From positions 1 through 64,000 of the forward strand of contig JAFZKN010000015.1 in assembly GCA_017553635.1 (NCBI GenBank): 64,000 nt of DNA. Reading direction: 5' to 3'. Shown in pieces: positions 52,835 to 60,199 of this stretch. The first letter of the stretch is position 1; each line of letters opens with the position of its first letter. The stretch is from Treponema sp. (GTDB taxonomy: Bacteria > Spirochaetota > Spirochaetia > Treponematales > Treponemataceae). The translations under genes were made by a program, and so were the position numbers. The notes under the pieces were generated by a model. That model made no database searches. It saw only the letters and a program-made list of their open reading frames with translations, and was not told the DNA's origin.

Positions 52835-54475
52835 TCAATCCCTTTTTCCCATTAAAAAACCGTCTATCTGTCTGGCACATTCACGACCTTCTGTAATGGC
52901 CCAGACTACAAGTGACTGCCCCCTGTGCATGTCTCCAGCCGTAAAAACCTTAGCTTTTGTAGTTGAATACCCGTTTGGACTTGCAGATTCTGGAGTAAGA
53001 TCTCCAACCGATTTTACAGTTCCCCGCTCTCCAAGTTCTACACCGAAAGCATTTGCTGTATATTCCTCGCAACCTGTAAATCCTGCGGCAACAAGCAGAA
53101 GATCACAAGGCAATGTTTTTTCCGTTCCCTGTCTTTCAACAAGCTGTCTTTTTCCGTCAATCATCTTAAATTCAACTTCTACTGTCCGAACCTCTGTAAT
53201 GTGTCCGTCTTTACTTATTATTTCTTTTACTGTTGTTTCGTAAATGCGCGGATCATGTCCGAACTTTGCAATTGACTCTTCTGCCCCGTAATCCACCTTG
53301 AGAGTTTTAGGCCACTCAGGCCATGGGTTATTTGAGGCACGGTTTTCAGGTGGACAAGGCATCATTTCTATCTGTGTAACACTTGATGCCCCCAGTCTTA
53401 TTGCAGAACCGCAGCAGTCATTTCCAGTATCGCCGCCTCCGACTATTACAACATTTTTTCCAGAAACTTCTATTCCATACCGTTCATTAAGCATTTCTGC
53501 AATCTGACCGTTAGTCGGCTGCATTTTAATCTTATCAAGAGCATCACTTGTAGAAATTACGCATTTTGTTACGGAAGTTAAAAAATCTACTGCAAACATC
53601 AATCCTGAATCTTTGTGAATAGTATTTGAAGATGTCACGCTGCTTTCTCCGTTAAGTTCATCTATTCCTCTGGCAGATAAAGCACGTGCTTTTTTTGCAC
53701 CACAGCAGAGAGCAACTGCATCAAATTCATTTAAAATATGTTCTGCGGAAATCGAACGGCCTACATCGGCGTTAAAAATAAATTCAACTCCTTCATCTTT
53801 CATAAGCTTAACACGACGCTCTATAATATTTTTTTCAAGTTTCATATTAGGAATACCGTACATCAAAAGTCCGCCTGCTCTGTCTTCCCTTTCAAAAACA
53901 GTTACATTGTGACCACGACGGTTAAGCCAGTCTGCAACTGCAAGTCCGCTTGGACCTGACCCGATTACAGCAACTTTTTTTCCGCTTCGCACAGGTGGTT
54001 TTTCCGGCTTCATGTACCCTGTTTCAAATGCTTTTTCTATTATAAACAGTTCATTATCATGGACGGTCACCGCACCAGAGCCTTCGATGACAGAACCAGA
54101 AAGAGAACCTGTTACGACAGGACTCCCGCAGTTACATGCTTTTTCACAGAGAGCCGGACAGACCCTTCCTGTAAATTCCGGAAAACTTGAAGTCTTTAAA
54201 AGCCTCCATGCAGCCATATCAAACTGACCGTTATAAAGAGCATCGTTCCATTCCGGAATAAAATTATGAAGAGGGCAACCTGTTACCATTCCTTTTAATT
54301 TTAATGCTGAACCGCACATGGGAACACCGCAGTTCATACAGCGGGCTGCCTGTTTACGACGTTCTTTTTCGTCAAGTTTCGGATGAAATTCCTTGAAATT
54401 TGTAATACGTACTAATGGCGGAATATTTCCGTTTTCCATTCTCCTGTAATCCATAAATCCCGTAGGCTGTGCCAT
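52835..54475 (-). CDS. gltD: Glutamate synthase small subunit (NADPH)
   Basis: The small subunit passes electrons from NADPH to the large subunit, which makes two glutamates from glutamine and 2-oxoglutarate. The 546-residue protein has N-terminal Cys clusters for two [4Fe-4S] centres (AARCMNCGVPMCG, CPLHNFIPEWN, CPALCEKACNCG). FAD and NADPH sites follow (VAVIGSGPSGLAVADWLNRRG, VVIVGGGDTGNDCCG, FTAGDMHRGQSLVVWAITEGR). I start at ATG 54475 with AGGAG upstream; a frame from 54523 would read through a terminator leader. The gltB gene is 5.7 kb away on the same strand. Confidence 0.93.
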   Translation of the reverse strand: MAQPTGFMDYRRMENGNIPPLVRITNFKEFHPKLDEKERRKQAARCMNCGVPMCGSALKLKGMVTGCPLHNFIPEWNDALYNGQFDMAAWRLLKTSSFPEFTGRVCPALCEKACNCGSPVVTGSLSGSVIEGSGAVTVHDNELFIIEKAFETGYMKPEKPPVRSGKKVAVIGSGPSGLAVADWLNRRGHNVTVFEREDRAGGLLMYGIPNMKLEKNIIERRVKLMKDEGVEFIFNADVGRSISAEHILNEFDAVALCCGAKKARALSARGIDELNGESSVTSSNTIHKDSGLMFAVDFLTSVTKCVISTSDALDKIKMQPTNGQIAEMLNERYGIEVSGKNVVIVGGGDTGNDCCGSAIRLGASSVTQIEMMPCPPENRASNNPWPEWPKTLKVDYGAEESIAKFGHDPRIYETTVKEIISKDGHITEVRTVEVEFKMIDGKRQLVERQGTEKTLPCDLLLVAAGFTGCEEYTANAFGVELGERGTVKSVGDLTPESASPNGYSTTKAKVFTAGDMHRGQSLVVWAITEGRECARQIDGFLMGKRD

Positions 54476-54492
54476 ATTCACTCCTGTAAAGC

Positions 54493-54596
54493 AAAAAAAG
54501 AGGCCGCAGACATAATATTGCATAACACAAGATTATATCTACGACCTCTTTGCCGTAATCTCATTCAATTATCACGAAAAACAGAGTGGGTGTCAA
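54493..54596 (-). promoter_or_regulatory. gltD promoter and conserved leader with terminator
   Basis: On the minus strand: -35 TTGACA (54596-54591), 17 bp, -10 GATAAT (54573-54568). A 62-nt leader (54554-54493) follows, opening with GGCAAAGA and ending in TGTCTGCGG and seven U. The outer 10-bp stem (AAAGAGGTCG / CGGCCTCTTT) shows a compensatory C-G to G-C change relative to the purF copy. There is no upstream gene on this strand to terminate, so the element is a true leader. Confidence 0.75.
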
Positions 54597-54640
54597 TAAG
54601 GAAAAAAATGACTTTTTTTTAAATTTTGCCTGAAAAAATA

Positions 54641-54668
54641 ATGACAAATAAAGCATCTATGCTATACT
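54641..54668 (+). promoter_or_regulatory. Promoter of the EAL gene (leaderless type)
   Basis: ATGACA (54641-54646), a 16-bp spacer, TATACT (54663-54668), then 7 nt to ATG 54676, with no Shine-Dalgarno. Confidence 0.5.
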
Positions 54669-54675
54669 TAGTGGC

Positions 54676-55386
54676 ATGAGAGAGTTTGATGTTTCTATAT
54701 TAGAGTTGATGTCTCAACCCGAGAAGATTGACTTTGCCTTTCAGCCGATTTTTGAAGTCGAGACGGGGGCCATATACGGCTATGAGGCTTTAATGAGGCC
54801 TTCGCCGTATACCCCGATGGAAGTTATTGCCGAATTTGCGAGACTTGACAGGCTGAATGAAATCGAGGACATTACAACTTATTACGCGACTAAGAAATTC
54901 CTTGAAAAAAATCTTGAGGGAAAGCTGTTTTTAAATTCTTTTCCGGCAGCGTACGTTTCTGATGAAATGCTCGAAAAAGTTCATCAGCTGGTTCAGCACA
55001 GATTAAAAAGCCGTCTTGTAATTGAAATTCTTGAATATACAGAATTTAATAATTATGCCCATAAAACAAAATCTGCTCAGTTTCAAAAATCAAAGACAGA
55101 TGAAGAGATTGCAATCGACGATTATGGAACAGGAAAAAACATAGATGAAGAATGCATTGAGTTTTACAAACCTGATATCGTAAAGATTGACCGTAAGCTT
55201 ATAAGCGGAATTGACCAAAACACCGCCAATCAGAAGGCTCTGATTGACATATGCAATTACATGAAACAAAAAGGAATCATAATTCTTGCCGAAGGTGTCG
55301 AAACCCGGGAAGAATATGATTACCTTAAAAATAATTATCCTGTTACATTAATGCAGGGATATTATCTGGGAAAGCCCCAGATTTAA
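54676..55386 (+). CDS. Stand-alone EAL-domain c-di-GMP phosphodiesterase
   Basis: The 236-residue protein is a bare EAL domain with no sensor part. The catalytic positions are kept: Glu in YEALMRP, Asn in LFLNSFPA, Glu in VIEILEYT, the Asp pair in IDDYGTG, Lys in VKIDRK, Glu in AEGVET and Gln in MQGYYLGKP. It should hydrolyse c-di-GMP in the cytosol. It is divergent from gltD and opposite to two GGDEF genes, so cyclases and a phosphodiesterase are clustered. The mRNA is probably leaderless. Confidence 0.92.
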   Translation: MREFDVSILELMSQPEKIDFAFQPIFEVETGAIYGYEALMRPSPYTPMEVIAEFARLDRLNEIEDITTYYATKKFLEKNLEGKLFLNSFPAAYVSDEMLEKVHQLVQHRLKSRLVIEILEYTEFNNYAHKTKSAQFQKSKTDEEIAIDDYGTGKNIDEECIEFYKPDIVKIDRKLISGIDQNTANQKALIDICNYMKQKGIIILAEGVETREEYDYLKNNYPVTLMQGYYLGKPQI

Positions 55387-55404
55387 CAGGGGCTATTTAT
55401 TTTT

Positions 55405-58400
55405 TTAATCTGAAACAGTAAAAGTAATTTTTGGACGGATGCTATACTTACCGGAACTAATGGTATCTGACAGAAAGACCCAATTTCTACCAGAGCCTTC
55501 ACTTCTTAAGTCGGAAAGGGTTCTAGTGCACCAACCGCCAAAACCATCTTGTGGCTCATCTGCGCCCGAACCAACATCTCGTCTTATGCGATCTACTGTA
55601 AGTTTGATATTATCAGAAGGAGTATAACATATTATGGTAAAATTATATTTAGTAGTATCATTTAAGGTCTGCCATTGTCTTTGAGTTACTTCGTATTTTG
55701 ATTTCTCATAATTATACATGCAGTTATTATTAACATTAATATTTCCCTTTAAATTAAAAGTAGTGTTCTTAAAACCATCGAGCCATACTTCAAGTTTTCC
55801 AGTTCCAGAATTATTGTTAAAGCTCAGTGTAACAGGCTTAATAAGTCCTTTAACGTATTTTGTTTTTGTTAAAGTTTTACAGTGCTGTCTTGTCTGTACA
55901 ATTACAAGTTTTTTCACTGTGCCATACCCTGCATCAAAACTTGATGTTGCATTTTTTATAACATTACCGTTTTCCTGGTTTTCATAAACAACAACAGTGT
56001 TTCCATCGTTTCCAGGTTTTACCCGGCATTTTAATGTTTCATTAGCTATGTAACTGTAGTTAATAATTCTAGGATCTGCTTCACTATTACCAGAGCCACT
56101 AGATGTATCTTCGTCATGAATCGTTACTATATCAGGGTAAGAAAGAGTACCCTGAATATAAATATCTTTGTTGATTATCTTTGGTAAATATCCTGTCTTT
56201 GAAACTATAATAGAAAGACTGTGAGGTCCAAGAGCAAGTTCATATCTGCCATTTTTAGCAGTAAGTGTATTTTTGCCATCTTCTACTGTTACAGTTTCAC
56301 CAGAACCCGCAGCAACTTCTAATGTTGCATTACCGGTTCCACTCGTAGTAAGAGCAAGGTCATAGGTTGTGTATGAACTTACAGGTGAATCTGATTCGGT
56401 TGTATCAATTCTATTTGGTGTATTATTTGCATAGAAATAAATATTTGGTTCTGCAAATGTTGTAAGGACGTTTATATATCTGTATGTTATATAAGGTGTT
56501 GAACCTGATTTTGTACTGACTATTTTTATTTTGTGTTTTCCAACAGCAAGCTCACCTGTTTTCTCACCTGTAAACTCTTCATCATCAATTGCACCATATA
56601 TAGTAGTTCCAGTTTCTTGTGATGTAATAGAATAATTAGCTTTGGAATTTGAATCTGCAACTTCTATACATTCATAACCGCCATTACTTAAACCACTCAA
56701 ATCAGGTGTAAATGTTAATAACGGTAAAGCATATTCAGAAAGTGTTACTGTAAAAGTATATTCACTGTAATACTTGCCTGACTCACCCTGTTGTTTTTTA
56801 TGGAAATATCTATTGTTTTTAAGATCTTTTAGAGTACGGGTCATCTCACTATCATTTTCTTTTATTTCTCCAAGTTTATCTTTGGCACCCCATCCGTCAT
56901 GATCTATCATTTCTGTTGTCCAGAAATAAAACTTATCTGTTTTTTCTTTAAGAATAAGATTACTTGAAAAAGTATAAGAATGTTCCTTTTTTAGTGCAGA
57001 ACTATTAAATTTCTTTTCTATCTTTGATGATCTTGTTGTTTTGGCATAAATAGTTCCATCAAGTTCAACAGCATCTTCTTTATCATCACCTTCATGTTTC
57101 ATCTTGATTTCGCCAACACAAAGATTTATCTGTTTTATTCCAACACTATAATTTTTCTTTACAGTAATAGGATTACAATAGTCTTTTGATACAATTATTT
57201 CCAGGCTGTGCTTGCCATCAGCTAAAGTTCCACTTAATTCTGTAGTAGTAGAATTATCAAGTTTAAAAGTAATCTGTGAATCTTTATTGGCACTATTATC
57301 TATTGAGTAAGTACAATTATCATAAGCAAGATAACTGTACTGAAGTACATCATAATTTATACTGTTTGATGCAGTCGTTCCATTTAGGCTTGCATTAGTT
57401 GTAATCTTTGGTTCAACAAGTTTTTTTGTTACATAAATATTTTTGGTAACAGTTACCGGGCGGGCACGGTTTTTTGATGCTGTTGCCGTAATCTTATTAA
57501 ATCCATCTTCGAGGACTGTATCTGCATCAACTGTCTGTCCGTTTACTTTTACATTGAGCTCAGAAGTTGAATCTGTTTTTACTACATTTACCGAGAAGCT
57601 GTCTCCAGTGTATTCAACAACGTTATAAGTTTCTGATTCACCTTCTTTTTCTGCAGTAAGGTTATTTAATGAACCGTTTGATGCAAAAATAATTTCCGGT
57701 TCTGTTACATAGCAAAGTCCGAGGGCATCAGATGTAGAAACAGTTTTACTTTTTACACCTTCAGGGCTTATTGCTGTAACAACATATTCATACTGTAGGC
57801 TTGGTTCCTGCTGATCAAAGTAATAGATAAATTCGTTTGCTTTTCCGGTTGATTTAGTCTGTTCAGCTTTAAGATCTGCAGTTGCTAAAAATTCAAAGTC
57901 TTCAGATGTTGTTCTTGAGTAACAGTCAATTCTATATGTTAAATCTTTGTTTCTGATTAAACCTGTATTTGGCATCTCAAAGTGCAGGCAGTGATATCCG
58001 TTTGAATCCGGGTTTTCCGGGTTCTTTAAATTTTTTGGATTGTCAGGAGCAGAGAGCTGCTTAAAACTATATGAATATGGAATTTCAAATGGTTCTGATT
58101 CTTTATAGTAAATGAAGTAACCTTCTATCATAAGGTCTTTTCTTTCTGTATTGTTAGGCAGGTTTGCACTTAATGTAATTATTGTTTTATCAGGAGAGAG
58201 CTCAGCAGATTTTGAAGATGCAATTTCAGTCTTTGCTTCATCATTATTCTGGTAAATTACAAAATATGCACCGTCATCATTTCCAAGTTCAATCTCATAA
58301 TTCTTTGGATTTGTAAGAATAATATTTATTTTAATCGGGTCTACTGCAGAAATATTTTTTCTTCCGTCTAAAACAGTAGTTTCAGAAGCAATATCATATC

Positions 58401-58536
58401 TTCCGACCGTAACAGACTTTGCCCAGTATTCAAAATATTCTTTAACAGGTTCATTATAAGAAATATCACAGGACAAAAAAACAAACATTACTGTTATTAC
58501 GCTGAATAAACTCCATACTCTCTTCATCTTATTCAT
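55405..58536 (-). CDS. Very large surface lipoprotein with repeated beta domains
   Basis: The 1043-residue protein has a signal peptide with lipobox LSCD (about Cys23). The rest is a chain of beta-rich modules with recurring short patterns such as LADGKHSLEIIVSK, LAVGKHKIKIVSTK, LALGPHSLSIIVSK and tracts like NKDIYIQG. This indicates five or more related Ig/cadherin-like repeats of about 85-110 residues. Such lipoproteins are usually surface exposed and bind ligands, but I do not recognise a family. AGG-rich sequence precedes the start (ATG 58536, with a second in-frame ATG 9 nt later). The 221-bp gap upstream (58537-58757) holds only AT-rich sequence with one weak hairpin (58589-58604). Confidence 0.75.
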   Translation of the reverse strand: MNKMKRVWSLFSVITVMFVFLSCDISYNEPVKEYFEYWAKSVTVGRYDIASETTVLDGRKNISAVDPIKINIILTNPKNYEIELGNDDGAYFVIYQNNDEAKTEIASSKSAELSPDKTIITLSANLPNNTERKDLMIEGYFIYYKESEPFEIPYSYSFKQLSAPDNPKNLKNPENPDSNGYHCLHFEMPNTGLIRNKDLTYRIDCYSRTTSEDFEFLATADLKAEQTKSTGKANEFIYYFDQQEPSLQYEYVVTAISPEGVKSKTVSTSDALGLCYVTEPEIIFASNGSLNNLTAEKEGESETYNVVEYTGDSFSVNVVKTDSTSELNVKVNGQTVDADTVLEDGFNKITATASKNRARPVTVTKNIYVTKKLVEPKITTNASLNGTTASNSINYDVLQYSYLAYDNCTYSIDNSANKDSQITFKLDNSTTTELSGTLADGKHSLEIIVSKDYCNPITVKKNYSVGIKQINLCVGEIKMKHEGDDKEDAVELDGTIYAKTTRSSKIEKKFNSSALKKEHSYTFSSNLILKEKTDKFYFWTTEMIDHDGWGAKDKLGEIKENDSEMTRTLKDLKNNRYFHKKQQGESGKYYSEYTFTVTLSEYALPLLTFTPDLSGLSNGGYECIEVADSNSKANYSITSQETGTTIYGAIDDEEFTGEKTGELAVGKHKIKIVSTKSGSTPYITYRYINVLTTFAEPNIYFYANNTPNRIDTTESDSPVSSYTTYDLALTTSGTGNATLEVAAGSGETVTVEDGKNTLTAKNGRYELALGPHSLSIIVSKTGYLPKIINKDIYIQGTLSYPDIVTIHDEDTSSGSGNSEADPRIINYSYIANETLKCRVKPGNDGNTVVVYENQENGNVIKNATSSFDAGYGTVKKLVIVQTRQHCKTLTKTKYVKGLIKPVTLSFNNNSGTGKLEVWLDGFKNTTFNLKGNINVNNNCMYNYEKSKYEVTQRQWQTLNDTTKYNFTIICYTPSDNIKLTVDRIRRDVGSGADEPQDGFGGWCTRTLSDLRSEGSGRNWVFLSDTISSGKYSIRPKITFTVSD

Positions 58537-58757
58537 ATACCTACCTTTTTTGTTAATAGAAACATAACACTTTCTATAGACAGATACACTACCTAAAATG
58601 GTAGTTTTTTAAAAAAATTACAAAAAAAAAGTCAAATTTCTGCATAAATTTTGCGAATTTTGACCAAAATTCACTTAAAAACTTTAATAATACTTAAGTT
58701 TTTCGTAAAGTTCGGATTCCATTAAAATTTGAAAAAATGATGTTTTTTTGAATAAAT

Positions 58758-60167
58758 TCAGATTATTCCGAGAACGCGCGCATTCCAGACTGCCTGCGTA
58801 ACAGAAGTTGATTCGAGTTTTGAATATAATTTTTTTATGTGAAAGTTTACGGTGTTTTCGCTGATGAAAAAATATTCTGCAATTTCATCGCGCGATTTTC
58901 CCTGTTCAAGAAGTTTAAGAATTTCAATTTCTTTCTGATTAAATGTTGCATTGTTTTTTAATTCAGCTTTTAAATAACGCGGATGAGTTATTGCCATGTT
59001 GCGTGTCATTTCCAGAAGTTCCATTAAAAATTCTGATTCACCTTTTTCTTTTATGTAATCGATGAGAACATTTAAAATTGCGCAGCCTTCATCTGCAATG
59101 AGGCGGTAATATTTTCTTCTGCGTGCAATTTTTAATGCGCGGTCAAATGCTTCAAGTGCAAGTTCTTTTTTTTCTGCGCGGTAAAGGGCTATCGAAAGAA
59201 GAAGATCTATTTCGCATAAATCCATGTGACGTTTTCCAGATTCTAAAAGAGGGCGTAGCTTTTCTACAAGCGCAATCAAAGCTGTATGGTTGTTAAAAAT
59301 AATGTAGCACCTTAATTTTACAAGATAGCGGTATGTATCAAGCATGTTAAAGTCAACAAATTCATCAGGCGCTTTATTTTTATACCAGCTGCTTACTATT
59401 GCGCGCTCACCTTCGTAAAGGGCTGTCATCACTTCTGCAGAATCCAGATTGTATGTAAATTCTGCTTTACCTGTTTCTTCTATATATCGTTGAATGTATT
59501 TTATATAACTTGCAGGGTCTACGGTTTTTCCATATGCAAGAAGAATTTTTGTCTGGAGGTAAAGGGCTGTAAAAAGAAGACGGTGTTCTGAATCTTTATC
59601 AAATTCTTTTATCGTGCGGCTTACAAGAACTTCTGCATCAATAATGCGGTTAATCTGATAATAATATTCTGCAAGACACTGACTGTAAATTGCAGGACAG
59701 ACATTTCTTTCATATAGCGAAGAAAGGTATTCTATAAATTCTGTACGGTGCTTCTGTAAGAAGGGGCTTATTCTGGAAAAGTCGTTAAAGCCGTTTAAAA
59801 TAGAAGGACGGCCAGCAGTAAGCGTAACGTTTTGTAAAGAAATATTATTTTTCTGAAGGCATTTAAGAAGGTCAATAAATTCTTTCCATGTAGTTTTAGG
59901 ATGTACGACAAGGATTCCGATTTTGATAAAATAAAACATGTCAGTATTAGGAAGGGCTTCGATAAACCTGTCGGCCTTTGCAAGCTGGCCGTCCATGATA
60001 AGGTTTAAGACAATTCCGCATGCAACAAGAGGATATTGTTTTATATCAACAGGCGTCAGGGCATAAAAAGATTCTCTGTCCTTATGCATGTCATTAAGAT
60101 AATAATTTTTGAGAAAAGAACTTACTCTTTTCTGAAGTTCTTCCGGGCCTAAAAGCTCTGTGTCCAT
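58758..60167 (-). CDS. LuxR-family transcriptional regulator with TPR-like region
   Basis: Residues about 405-465 form a LuxR/NarL helix-turn-helix (LEQGKSRDEIAEYFFISENTVNFHIKKLYSKL). The preceding 400 residues are helical and TPR-like, in the manner of MalT-type sensor regions but without a P-loop or receiver domain. Ligand and targets are unknown; the neighbouring giant lipoprotein gene downstream in the same direction is a candidate target. TATAAT lies 6 nt before ATG 60167 inside a 25-bp palindrome, so the mRNA is probably leaderless. Confidence 0.85.
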   Translation of the reverse strand: MDTELLGPEELQKRVSSFLKNYYLNDMHKDRESFYALTPVDIKQYPLVACGIVLNLIMDGQLAKADRFIEALPNTDMFYFIKIGILVVHPKTTWKEFIDLLKCLQKNNISLQNVTLTAGRPSILNGFNDFSRISPFLQKHRTEFIEYLSSLYERNVCPAIYSQCLAEYYYQINRIIDAEVLVSRTIKEFDKDSEHRLLFTALYLQTKILLAYGKTVDPASYIKYIQRYIEETGKAEFTYNLDSAEVMTALYEGERAIVSSWYKNKAPDEFVDFNMLDTYRYLVKLRCYIIFNNHTALIALVEKLRPLLESGKRHMDLCEIDLLLSIALYRAEKKELALEAFDRALKIARRRKYYRLIADEGCAILNVLIDYIKEKGESEFLMELLEMTRNMAITHPRYLKAELKNNATFNQKEIEILKLLEQGKSRDEIAEYFFISENTVNFHIKKLYSKLESTSVTQAVWNARVLGII

Positions 60168-60192
60168 GGGGATATTATAATATATAATCCCC
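60168..60192. promoter_or_regulatory. 25-bp palindrome abutting the LuxR start codon
   Basis: GGGGAT (60168-60173) and ATCCCC (60187-60192) flank an AT-rich centre holding the -10 box TATAAT (60179-60174, minus strand). The palindrome ends on the base before ATG 60167. It could be an autoregulatory operator. Read on the plus strand, the hairpin is followed by TTTTTT and could terminate antisense transcripts. Confidence 0.5.
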
Positions 60193-60199
60193 GTTTTTT

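Noticed and set aside
54475..54523. Upstream extension of gltD (16 codons)
   Set aside because: It passes through the terminator hairpin, and AGGAG sits before the ATG at 54475.
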